Shown: positions 56,647 through 64,000 of the stretch, piece after piece
Layout: each line of letters begins with the position of its first letter
Numbering within the stretch: the stretch's first letter is position 1
Origin: Sutcliffiella horikoshii
GTDB lineage: Bacteria; Bacillota; Bacilli; Bacillales; Bacillaceae_I
Direction: 5' to 3'
NCBI RefSeq assembly: GCF_019931755.1
Contig: NZ_CP082918.1
Span: 4,072,001 to 4,136,000 of the forward strand
Length of the DNA stretch: 64,000 bases
The notes under the pieces: generated by a model
Databases searched by the model: none
The model's input: the letters and a program-made list of their open reading frames with translations, nothing else
What the model was told of the DNA's origin: nothing
Position numbers and translations under genes: made by a program

Positions 56647-58056
56647 TTACTTCATCCACTCCGTATGGAAGATCCCTTCCTTGTCCACACGTTGATACGT
56701 ATGAGCACCGAAGTAGTCACGCTGCGCTTGGATCAAGTTTGCAGGCAACGTCTCAGAGCGGTAGCTGTCATAGTATGCAAGCGCGCTTGAGAAGGATGGT
56801 ACAGGTACGCCGTGCTGGATTGCAACGCCAAGGATTTCGCGAAGGCCGCCTTGGTAGCTTTCCACGATTTCTTTGAAGTATGGGTCAAGCAATAGGTTTG
56901 CAAGGCCCGCTTCACGGTCGTAAGCTTCTTTAATTTTTTGCAAGAATTGCGCACGGATGATGCAACCGCCGCGGAAGATCATGGCGATCTCGCCGTATTT
57001 CAGGTCCCAACCGTACTCTTCAGATGCTGCACGCAATTGTGCAAATCCTTGAGCGTAAGAGCAGATCTTGCTCATGTAAAGTGCTTTACGCACGCTCTCG
57101 ATGAACGCTTCTTTGTCACCAGTAAAGCCGACTGCTTCTGGCCCACGAAGAATGCCGCTTGCTTTCACGCGCTCTTCTTTCATAGCAGAGATAAAGCGTG
57201 CGAATACGGATTCTGTGATGATTGGAAGTGGAACACCAAGATCTAATGCGCTCTTGCTTGTCCATTTACCAGTTCCTTTTTGTCCAGCTGTATCAAGAAT
57301 AACATCTACAAGCGGCTTGCCTGTTTCGTCGTCCACTTTTGTAAAGATGTCTGCTGTGATTTCGATCAGGTAGCTGTCAAGCTCACCTTTGTTCCACTCG
57401 GAGAACACTTCGTGAAGCTCTTGAGCAGAAAGACCAAGTACATTCTTCAATAAGAAATACGCTTCACTAATAAGTTGCATGTCACCGTACTCAATTCCGT
57501 TATGCACCATTTTCACATAATGTCCGGCACCGTCTGGACCGATGTATGTGCAGCAAGCGTCGCCTTCCACTTTTGCGGAAATGCTTTTCAGGATATCTTC
57601 TACAAGTTCGTATGCTTCTTTTTGTCCACCAGGCATGATGGAAGGACCTTTTAGCGCTCCCTCTTCCCCACCGGAAACGCCTGTCCCGATGAAGTTCAAG
57701 CCAAGCTCGCCAAGTTCTTTGTTACGGCGAATGGTATCTGTGTAAAGTGTGTTTCCACCATCAATCAGGATGTCACCTTTATCAAGATACGGTTTTAACG
57801 AGTCAATTGTTGCATCCGTCGGGCCGCCTGCTTTTACCATAAGTAAAATTTTGCGAGGGGACTCTAGAGATTGAACAAATTCTTCGATGCTGTATGTACC
57901 TTTAAAGTTTCTTCCTTCTGTTTCTTGAAGGAATTCTTCTGTCTTTTCCGGGGAACGGTTAAAAACGGAAACGGAATAACCTCTGCTCTCAATGTTCATT
58001 GCCAGGTTTTTTCCCATAACCGCTAAACCGATTACGCCGATTTGTTGCTTTGCCAT
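56647..58056 (-). CDS. gnd: 6-phosphogluconate dehydrogenase (decarboxylating)
   Basis: Third oxidative pentose phosphate step. 469 residues. NADP loop [20 protein letters not shown], substrate signature [23 protein letters not shown] and catalytic Lys in [16 protein letters not shown]-terminal [15 protein letters not shown]. Start at 58056 aligns with the family ([11 protein letters not shown]) with GAAGGGAAG before it. NADP-type like B. subtilis GndA. Confidence 0.97.
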   Translation of the reverse strand: MAKQQIGVIGLAVMGKNLAMNIESRGYSVSVFNRSPEKTEEFLQETEGRNFKGTYSIEEFVQSLESPRKILLMVKAGGPTDATIDSLKPYLDKGDILIDGGNTLYTDTIRRNKELGELGLNFIGTGVSGGEEGALKGPSIMPGGQKEAYELVEDILKSISAKVEGDACCTYIGPDGAGHYVKMVHNGIEYGDMQLISEAYFLLKNVLGLSAQELHEVFSEWNKGELDSYLIEITADIFTKVDDETGKPLVDVILDTAGQKGTGKWTSKSALDLGVPLPIITESVFARFISAMKEERVKASGILRGPEAVGFTGDKEAFIESVRKALYMSKICSYAQGFAQLRAASEEYGWDLKYGEIAMIFRGGCIIRAQFLQKIKEAYDREAGLANLLLDPYFKEIVESYQGGLREILGVAIQHGVPVPSFSSALAYYDSYRSETLPANLIQAQRDYFGAHTYQRVDKEGIFHTEWMK

Positions 58057-58195
58057 AATATAAAAACTTCCCTTCTTCAAGGTAATTTATTTCGCGATAG
58101 TCCGCATTGAAAATACCATATTAAGCCCAGTCAAATCAAGCTTTAAACCTATTATAACCTAACTTCGACAAGTGAAGCGTTTACATGCAATAAAC

Positions 58196-58840
58196 TTATT
58201 CTTTTCCGTTTTCCCCCATCACATACCGTTGGGCCCAAGCTTTCAAAAAATTAGTTCGAACAGCAAGAGTTGCCACCATTAATGCATCAAAAACCTTCCC
58301 CTTATCTTCTACTGTAAATCCATCTTCGGCTATCAAAAATTGCTCGATTTCGCTTTTGATGTTGCTCTCTGTGAGTAGATTTGTCTTTTGCATCAATTGC
58401 TCATACAAACAAGCATATCCTTGATAAAACTTTAAAGGACTGATGATATCATCTGCCCGCTCCACAGGGTTATTGAAAATGGAACCGAGCACCTTCCTGA
58501 TCGCTTCAAAATCAAGTAGCACTTTAAGGTCTTTGACAATAAAAAGCAGTGCGGTCTGCTGGATGGAGTATTTGCGACCAACTTGAGGGGCCCCTATGTA
58601 CTCTTTTATTTCTCGTTTTACCCAATTTTTCAAAGCCGGTTCTGTATAATTGGCGCTTTCCAACTGATTGCCGAGCCAAACGATATTGGACATCGTTAAA
58701 CCAACTTCCTCTTTCCCTTTTTTAAAAGAAAGATTTTGGAAACTTTTCGGCATGTCCTGCCTCATTTCAACAGAAAGCGTCCCTTGTTCCAATTTCACCA
58801 GAAACTGCGCCAACTCCATTCTGTTCCACTCTTTTCCCAT
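58196..58840 (-). CDS. DUF1836 family protein
   Basis: 214 residues. N-terminal half resembles a MerR-like winged helix (TMSNIVWLGNQLESANYTEP, ALKNWVKREIKEYIG, KYSIQQTALLFIVKDLKVLL), the rest is helical. Likely DNA-binding, target unknown. Divergent from htpX. Ribosome site AGAGGGTG. Confidence 0.82.
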   Translation of the reverse strand: MGKEWNRMELAQFLVKLEQGTLSVEMRQDMPKSFQNLSFKKGKEEVGLTMSNIVWLGNQLESANYTEPALKNWVKREIKEYIGAPQVGRKYSIQQTALLFIVKDLKVLLDFEAIRKVLGSIFNNPVERADDIISPLKFYQGYACLYEQLMQKTNLLTESNIKSEIEQFLIAEDGFTVEDKGKVFDALMVATLAVRTNFLKAWAQRYVMGENGKE

Positions 58841-58926
58841 ACCCTAACACACCCTCTTCATCCGACATTCCTGCATTTATAGTAAAATGGCCAGCCGGTT
58901 TCGTCAAATAATGTCAGACACTTTCG

Positions 58927-58955
58927 TTGAAAAATAAAACATTTCAATCTATAAT
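58927..58955 (+). promoter_or_regulatory. Sigma-A promoter of htpX
   Basis: TTGAAA (58927-58932), 17-base spacer, TATAAT (58950-58955). Confidence 0.8.
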
Positions 58956-59009
58956 ATAGACAAGAGAGATAGAGGTTCAAAAGACCTCAAAACAATCAGG
59001 AGGAGAAAC

Positions 59010-59888
59010 ATGGCAAAACGTATATTCTTTTTTATCCTTACGAACGTACTTGTCTTAACAACGATTTCCATCATCTTTATGGTGACTGGTGCTGGAAACT
59101 ATATTGAAGATGGCGGAATAAATTTCGGAGCACTTCTTGTATTTAGTGCCATCGTCGGTTTCACAGGTTCCTTCATTTCCTTATTGATGTCCCGTTGGAT
59201 GGCTAAGAAAATGATGAATGTGAAAGTCATCGATCCAGATGGTCCGATGAACTCACAAGAACGTCAAATTGTTGAAATGGTTCACCGTATGTCCCGTGCA
59301 GCTGGTATCACGAAAATGCCGGAAGTTGGAATTTACTACTCTCCAGAGGTTAACGCATTTGCTACAGGTCCTTCCAAGAACCGTTCATTAGTAGCTGTTT
59401 CTTCTGGTCTATTAGATGAAATGGACGAAGCCGCTGTTGAAGGGGTTATCGCCCATGAGGTTGCCCACATCGCCAATGGTGATATGGTAACGATGACGTT
59501 ATTGCAAGGTGTTGTGAATACATTCGTAGTATTCTTGGCTCGTATCGCAGCTTTCATCGCGTCTCGTTTTGTAAAAGAAGAAATGGCACCGATCGTACAT
59601 TTCATTGCCATTATCGTATTCCAAATCGCATTCTCGATCCTTGGAAGCATCGTCGTATTTGCCTTCTCCCGTTACCGTGAGTTCCACGCAGACCGTGGAG
59701 GCGCAGACCTTGCAGGTAAAGACAAAATGGTGCATGCATTGCGTTCCCTTCAAGCTTACACAAACCGTGTGACAGAAGAGAAAGATACTGCGATTGCATC
59801 TCTTAAAATCAACGGAAAGAGAAAGAGTTCTTTATTCTCTACTCACCCTGATTTAAATGAGCGTATCCGTCGTTTAGAAGCGAAATAA
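59010..59888 (+). CDS. htpX: Membrane zinc metalloprotease HtpX
   Basis: Degrades misfolded membrane proteins. 292 residues. Two N-terminal membrane helices, zinc motif [13 protein letters not shown] (HExxH), two more helices, and the third ligand Glu in [16 protein letters not shown]-terminal [28 protein letters not shown] precedes the ATG. Confidence 0.96.
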   Translation: MAKRIFFFILTNVLVLTTISIIFMVTGAGNYIEDGGINFGALLVFSAIVGFTGSFISLLMSRWMAKKMMNVKVIDPDGPMNSQERQIVEMVHRMSRAAGITKMPEVGIYYSPEVNAFATGPSKNRSLVAVSSGLLDEMDEAAVEGVIAHEVAHIANGDMVTMTLLQGVVNTFVVFLARIAAFIASRFVKEEMAPIVHFIAIIVFQIAFSILGSIVVFAFSRYREFHADRGGADLAGKDKMVHALRSLQAYTNRVTEEKDTAIASLKINGKRKSSLFSTHPDLNERIRRLEAK

Positions 59889-59893
59889 GCATT

Positions 59894-59927
59894 AAAAAGA
59901 GGCAGCCGGATGGTTGCCTCTTTTTTA
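59894..59927. terminator. Bidirectional terminator between htpX and GlsB genes
   Basis: AAAAAGAGGCAGCC, GGAT, GGTTGCCTCTTTTTT. Confidence 0.92.
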
Positions 59928-59938
59928 TTATCCTACTA

Positions 59939-60196
59939 TTATGTTGCACTTCTTAGTCCTCTTGAGATTAATGTTAATAAGAATACGAAGATTGCGGCAC
60001 CGATGATGGCTGGGATGATGGCAAAGTCAGCGATAACAGGTCCTAAAGAACCGAATAACCCGTGACCAATCCAAGCTCCCACTAAACCTGCAAGCATAGC
60101 TCCCAAGATTCCCCCAGGCATTCTACCAGGTGCGATGGCACTTCCGATCATTCCAATAACGATTGCTATAATAAGAGTAATTAATAATCCTAACAT
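59939..60196 (-). CDS. GlsB/YeaQ/YmgE family stress membrane protein
   Basis: 85 residues, three Gly-rich membrane helices (LLITLIIAIVIGMIGSAIAP, GILGAMLAGLVGAWIGHGLF, FAIIPAIIGAAIFVFLLTLI) and the family's GRMPGGILG loop. B. subtilis YwzA of the same family is a general-stress protein; a sigma-B-like promoter lies upstream here. AGAGGAGGAAATC precedes the ATG. Confidence 0.9.
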   Translation of the reverse strand: MLGLLITLIIAIVIGMIGSAIAPGRMPGGILGAMLAGLVGAWIGHGLFGSLGPVIADFAIIPAIIGAAIFVFLLTLISRGLRSAT

Positions 60197-60244
60197 AATG
60201 ATTTCCTCCTCTAATTTTTAATAATTCAGCTTGTTACTGTGTAT

Positions 60245-60270
60245 ATTTCCGTCCGGAGAACTTTTTAAAC
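60245..60270 (-). promoter_or_regulatory. Sigma-B-like promoter of the GlsB gene
   Basis: Minus strand GTTTAA (60270-60265), 14-base spacer, GGAAAT (60250-60245), against GTTTAA-N12..14-GGGWAT (one mismatch). About 50 bases before the start. Confidence 0.6.
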
Positions 60271-60356
60271 TTCCCTGTTTCAAATTCCCGCTAGTCCTTC
60301 CTTTTTCTGTGCTATTATTAAAGCATTAGATATGGTTTTTGAGAGGAGAGATCACC

Positions 60357-60827
60357 TTGCCAGATATTCAGGATTCCGTCATTATTTCCAAGCCCGTGGA
60401 AGAGGTATTTTCTTATGCGGCCAATATGGACAACTCTTCCAAAATAATGCAAAATGTCGTTGCTATTGAAAAGCTGACAGAAGGCCCAATACAGGTTGGT
60501 ACGAAGTTTAAAGAAACCCGTGAAATCCGTGGACGACAAGCATCTTCTATTATTGAATTTATCGAATTCTTACCGAATGAACGTTATGTGGTCAAGAGCG
60601 AGGCAAATGGGCTGAAGGTTATTTATCACTATGACTTTAAGCCAACAGTGGATGGTGGTACGAAGGTTCATTTTCAAGGGGACATTCATACTTCAGGCAT
60701 CGTTATGAAGCTCACCAAGCCCATCATCCGAAAGATTTTGAAAAAAGAAGACGGCGACCATCTTTCCCAATTGAAGAAATTATTAGAAGGTACTGCCGAG
60801 GAAGAAGAAACGGAAACAGAAGAGTAA
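60357..60827 (+). CDS. SRPBCC (START-like) family protein
   Basis: 156 residues from MPDIQDSVIISKPVEEVFSY. Helix-grip fold: SVIISKPVEEVFSYAANMDN, GTKFKETREIRGRQASSIIE and GTKVHFQGDIH. Ends in a Glu-rich tail. Begins at TTG 60357 with GAGGAG 8 bases before; no ATG suits. Ligand unknown. Followed after 49 bases by the VanZ-like gene. Confidence 0.85.
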   Translation: MPDIQDSVIISKPVEEVFSYAANMDNSSKIMQNVVAIEKLTEGPIQVGTKFKETREIRGRQASSIIEFIEFLPNERYVVKSEANGLKVIYHYDFKPTVDGGTKVHFQGDIHTSGIVMKLTKPIIRKILKKEDGDHLSQLKKLLEGTAEEEETETEE

Positions 60828-60876
60828 TCGGGCGGTATACGACCCGGTTTTTTCTTTGAGCGGAGGTAGCACTTTT

Positions 60877-61455
60877 TTGAAAAAAATACTTATTCCCATC
60901 CTGATGAGCATCATCATTTTCACGATCTTCATTCCCATCACAAGCACTCTCACTTCCTACCTGCATCCTGTTGTGTTGGTTGTGCTCTTTTTTTGTATAT
61001 TTGTTGTTAACCTAGCCATCTATTTATTTGTAACGAAGCAGCAATTGGTGGTAAGACGCCCTTTTCTAATCGGCGCCTTCATTCTTTATACCCTTTCCCT
61101 GCTGGTTCTTCTATTCATGAGGCCCAGTGAGCCGGCCTATGATAACAGCAATCTTGTACCTTTTAAAACTATTTCACTTTACCTTTCTGGCAATGCAGAT
61201 TGGTTCGTTTCTTTTTATAACCTGGCTGCTAATGTAGGGTTGTTTGTACCCTTTGGGGTTTTACTGGCATTTTGGACTAGACGTTTTTTAATCAGAGTGT
61301 TCCTTCCTTTTGCACTAGTTTCCTGCATTGAAATTACCCAATTGCTTACGAATAGAGGAAGCTTAGATATTGATGATCTAATTTTAAATGTACTGGGGTT
61401 TTATATCGGGTACGCATTGGTTCCTTTAGTGAGGAGAATTGTAGAAATTAAGTGA
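60877..61455 (+). CDS. VanZ-like family membrane protein
   Basis: 192 residues, five membrane helices. Family motifs SNLVPFKTISLYL, NLAANVGLFVPFGVLLAF, SCIEITQLLTNRGSLDIDDLILNVLG. Named after a teicoplanin-resistance accessory gene, but chromosomal members have no proven role. Starts at TTG 60877, with GGAGG 9 bases ahead. Confidence 0.86.
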   Translation: MKKILIPILMSIIIFTIFIPITSTLTSYLHPVVLVVLFFCIFVVNLAIYLFVTKQQLVVRRPFLIGAFILYTLSLLVLLFMRPSEPAYDNSNLVPFKTISLYLSGNADWFVSFYNLAANVGLFVPFGVLLAFWTRRFLIRVFLPFALVSCIEITQLLTNRGSLDIDDLILNVLGFYIGYALVPLVRRIVEIK

Positions 61456-61503
61456 ATTAAGAATATCAGGAAAATAAAACCGCCCTGTGAATGATGTAAC
61501 CTT

Positions 61504-61626
61504 GTTGATTGGAGTGGAAGGCGCGCAGACGCCCGCGGGAGGAAGGGACAGGTGAGACCCCGCAACGAAGTGAGGAGGCTCACGGACCGCCCGCAGGCAA
61601 GCGAAGCGCTTGGAACGGAAATCAAC
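61504..61626 (-). repeat. Structured dispersed element, copy 4 (reversed)
   Basis: 123 bp in the opposite orientation to the other three copies. Ends GTTGATT/AATCAAC, inner TGAGACCCCGCAACGAAGTG and GCCTCCTC-type core, CCCGCGGG/CCCGC blocks. Lies after the VanZ gene. Confidence 0.88.
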
Positions 61627-61651
61627 GGTTTTATATACTTTCTTCTCTTTT

Positions 61652-61693
61652 TAAAAAGGCAACCCCGTTAACCATAACGGGGTTGCCTTTTTA
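61652..61693. terminator. Bidirectional terminator before the nitroreductase gene
   Basis: AAAAAGGCAACCCCGTTA and TAACGGGGTTGCCTTTTT arms, 4-base loop. Confidence 0.95.
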
Positions 61694-61705
61694 ATTTTGT
61701 ATAGG

Positions 61706-62455
61706 TTATTTCTTCGCAAATCCCTGCTTTTCCACAAACCCCTTCATATGCATCCGCTTCGGTTCTTTCAACATCCCGGCCATTTGACTTGTCCATGTGT
61801 CCGAACGTTTTCCCTGAGTGCGTTCATGATAGTAGCCGGAAATCTCCTGATTATAGTCTTCCAATTGCTCTTTAAAGACCTTTTCATCCTGTTGATATTC
61901 CTCTTCGTGGTACACATTCTCCATAGGCAAACGAGGTTTCACTCCGGTGTCCTGTGCCGGATAGCCCACTGCAAGGCCAAATAAAGGAATAGTATTTGCC
62001 GGCATTTTCAAAAGCTCTGCCACTTCTGCAATATTCGTACGAAGTCCCCCGATATAACAGATGCCAAGGCCCATGGACTCTGCAGCAACAGTAGCGTTCT
62101 GTGCGGCAAGCGACGCATCTATTACTGCCACCATGAACTTTTCCGTACTCTCAATGGATGATGTGACATCTGTATCTTCCAATTTACCAATTAGTGCATG
62201 GCGGTGGAAATCAGCGCAAAAGACGAAGAAATGCCCATTATTCTCTACATATGATTGGTTTCCGGCAAGCTCAGCCAAGCGTTTTTTCTTCGCCTTATCT
62301 TTTACCCCGATAATCGAGTAGGCTTGAACAAAGCTTGACGTAGAAGCTGCTTGAGCGCTTTTGACGATCGTTTTTATCTGTTCCTCTGTTAAGCTTTTAT
62401 CTTCAAATTTTCGAACGGAGCGATGCGAAAGTATGGTTTCAATAGTTTGATTCAC
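61706..62455 (-). CDS. NADPH-dependent nitroreductase/flavin oxidoreductase (NfrA-like)
   Basis: 249 residues, the exact length usual for NfrA. Motifs: ILSHRSVRKFEDKSLTEEQI, AQAASTSSFVQAYSIIGV (FMN binding), GLGICYIGGLRTN and a C-terminal Lys/Arg-rich tail. Reduces flavins, nitro-compounds or disulfides with NADPH. Start is GTG 62455 after AGGAGGGAACATC; an upstream ATG has no site. Confidence 0.9.
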   Translation of the reverse strand: MNQTIETILSHRSVRKFEDKSLTEEQIKTIVKSAQAASTSSFVQAYSIIGVKDKAKKKRLAELAGNQSYVENNGHFFVFCADFHRHALIGKLEDTDVTSSIESTEKFMVAVIDASLAAQNATVAAESMGLGICYIGGLRTNIAEVAELLKMPANTIPLFGLAVGYPAQDTGVKPRLPMENVYHEEEYQQDEKVFKEQLEDYNQEISGYYHERTQGKRSDTWTSQMAGMLKEPKRMHMKGFVEKQGFAKK

Positions 62456-62527
62456 GATGTTCCCTCCTGTGGTCTTTTTTTCATTGTACACATGGAGAAT
62501 AAACATTTTCCACTTTGACCGCTCTGT

Positions 62528-63151
62528 TTATTTTTGACCGGGATTTAGCCCATCCATTAAAAAGGAAATAGCCTCTTCTAATTCTTGATTAAAATCCTGT
62601 TTTTGATCAAGAAATCGTTGAGTAAATATTGTTCCGGCAATAGTTGATATAGTAAAGCGGATAATTGTTTCAGGAGGAAGCTTTTTCAACTCCCCCTTAT
62701 CTTGGAAATGCACGACTACATTTGTAAAGTTTGGAAGAATGACTTCTTTGAAGAGATTAAAATATGGCTTTTGAAACTCTTCATGGAACGCGACTTCCTG
62801 GATGAAAATTTTTAGAATCGGGAAATTCTGTTTAATAAATTCATAACGATTGTATGCCAGTTTTCGGAGGAACTCCTCATAGCTGTCATACTCTCCCTCC
62901 AATACTTCCTTGGAGAAAGATTTAGCGAAATGCGGTGCGACAAACTTGGCAACCGTTGGAGAAACGATGGAAAGGAGCAACTCCTTCTTCGTTTTGTAAT
63001 GTCTGAATATTGTCCCCTCTGCAACTCCGGCCTTTTTTGCTATTTCATTGGTGGAAGTAGCCGCATACCCTTTCTCTGCAAAAGTATCAATGGCTGCCTC
63101 CAGTATTTTACGGTGTTTTTCGCTCATTTTTTTCTCTTCTTGATTGCCCAT
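62528..63151 (-). CDS. TetR family regulator
   Basis: 207 residues. HTH STNEIAKKAGVAEGTIFRHYKTKKELLLS after helix ILEAAIDTFAEKGYAAT. Lies 24 bases after the ABC permease gene, which is probably its regulatory target. AAAGGAGCAAGC precedes the ATG. Not similar in operator context to the acyl-CoA regulator. Confidence 0.92.
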   Translation of the reverse strand: MGNQEEKKMSEKHRKILEAAIDTFAEKGYAATSTNEIAKKAGVAEGTIFRHYKTKKELLLSIVSPTVAKFVAPHFAKSFSKEVLEGEYDSYEEFLRKLAYNRYEFIKQNFPILKIFIQEVAFHEEFQKPYFNLFKEVILPNFTNVVVHFQDKGELKKLPPETIIRFTISTIAGTIFTQRFLDQKQDFNQELEEAISFLMDGLNPGQK

Positions 63152-63175
63152 GCTTGCTCCTTTCCTTATTAAGCC

Positions 63176-64000
63176 TTATGTCGGTCGATATTTTTTCAAA
63201 GCTTTAATGTTTAATAAGATAAATAAAAGAGAGAAACCAAATAACAATAGAATATAACTATAAATCTCTTCTATTCCTTTCCCTCTAATCATAATATCCT
63301 TCATCGCTTCTCCTGCATAGGTTAAAGGCATCACCAAACTTAATTTTTGAAGCCAAGTAGGCATAGCTTCAATGGAAAACAAGCCGGAAAAGAACACTTG
63401 TGGAACAACAACAAGTGGAATGAATTGAATCATTTGTAATTCATTCTTTGCAAATGCAGACAACAAGGTTCCGAGTGTCAACGCCGTAATGGCGACAGTA
63501 AAGGTAACAAAAAGAATGGACAGTATATTTCCTGCCATTTGGATATCTAACATGTAAATAGTAAAAAAGACAATGATGCTTGATTGGATGAGCGTAAATA
63601 TCCCAAAACCCGCTACATACCCCATCACAAGCTCCCATCTTTTAATTGGTGTGGCCATCAGCCTTTCCAAAGTTCCACTAGTCCGTTCGCGAAGAAAAGA
63701 TACACCCGTAATCAAAAAGACGAAAAAGAAAACGAAAAAGACGATAAGAAAAGGACCGATATTATCAAACATCTCCATTGTATCCGATCCATATGCATAC
63801 TCTATGTCAAATGGCAGTTCCTTGTTTTGATCAGGCTGGTTCAACTTTTGCAGCTTGAGCAGGATCGCTTTATTCACAGATGGATCGCTTCCCTCTAACA
63901 CTATTTTCCCCTTCGTAAGAAGCGCATCGATTTCCGATTCTGCTATTCTATCCCTGCCCTCCTCTTCACTCTCGACTACTATTAATTTCATATTTTCATC
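63176..64000 (-). CDS. ABC-2 type transporter permease, N-terminus beyond window
   Basis: 275 residues visible, open at the right edge with no ribosome site at any internal ATG. A soluble extracellular part (SEIDALLTKGKIVLEGSDPS) precedes six membrane helices with FLRERTSGTLERLMATPIKRWE, the hallmark of ABC2 drug-export permeases, and MPLTYAGEAMKDIMIRG. The ATPase should lie upstream, out of view. Confidence 0.9.
   Translation of the reverse strand, partial: DENMKLIVVESEEEGRDRIAESEIDALLTKGKIVLEGSDPSVNKAILLKLQKLNQPDQNKELPFDIEYAYGSDTMEMFDNIGPFLIVFFVFFFVFLITGVSFLRERTSGTLERLMATPIKRWELVMGYVAGFGIFTLIQSSIIVFFTIYMLDIQMAGNILSILFVTFTVAITALTLGTLLSAFAKNELQMIQFIPLVVVPQVFFSGLFSIEAMPTWLQKLSLVMPLTYAGEAMKDIMIRGKGIEEIYSYILLLFGFSLLFILLNIKALKKYRPT

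Overview
The window is a stretch of chromosome from a spore-forming, low-GC Gram-positive bacterium of the Bacillaceae. Gene content and order follow the Bacillus subtilis ywl-ywd region: spoIIR, prmC, prfA, tdk, rpmE, rho, glpX, murA, fsa, fbaA, spo0F, ywjG, pyrG, rpoE, then argS, speB/speE, pbpG, ywhD, ywgA, ywfO, rsfA, lipL, pta, hemQ, gerQ, ywdK/ywdI and ung. A NaChBac-type voltage-gated sodium channel and the chromosomal background suggest an alkaliphilic or salt-tolerant relative, but the species cannot be fixed from sequence alone. I see no tRNA, rRNA, prophage, insertion sequence with a transposase, or CRISPR array.

Layout. 1-5.4 kb: end of a GNAT gene, spoIIR, prfA-prmC, a lipoprotein, thymidine kinase and L31. 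5.5-17.3 kb: rho, gluconeogenic and cell-wall genes (glpX, murA, fsa, fbaA), spo0F, CTP synthase with a reiterative-transcription attenuator, and RNA polymerase delta. 17.5-28.4 kb: a short-chain acyl-CoA operon (thiolase, hydroxyacyl-CoA dehydrogenase, two acyl-CoA dehydrogenases, a TetR regulator, fused isobutyryl-CoA mutase) preceded by an iron-sulfur oxidoreductase (fadF). Both transcription units carry a matching 18-bp operator. 28.6-38 kb: cardiolipin synthase, UV endonuclease, XapX, argS, polyamine genes, penicillin-binding protein. 38-50 kb: small conserved families, rsfA, lipL, pta, hemQ, gerQ. 50-53.7 kb: chemoreceptor with a sigma-D promoter, sodium channel, ung. 54-58 kb: zwf and gnd of the oxidative pentose phosphate route around a cyclase-family gene. 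58-64 kb: htpX, stress and membrane proteins, a nitroreductase, and a TetR/ABC-permease pair cut by the window end.

Sporulation logic is visible in promoters as well as genes: sigma-F-like boxes before spoIIR and rsfA, a sigma-H promoter with a Spo0A-box-like site before spo0F, and a sigma-E match before gerQ.

The least explained material is intergenic. There are three kinds: (a) nine copies of a GGGGTCAGACCCC palindrome in two architectures, several placed as terminators; (b) four copies of a roughly 122-bp structured element with GTTGATT/AATCAAC ends, one carrying a modular insertion; and (c) at least three unrelated degenerate tandem arrays with strict periods of 20-21 or 51-52 bp, each confined to a single intergenic gap.
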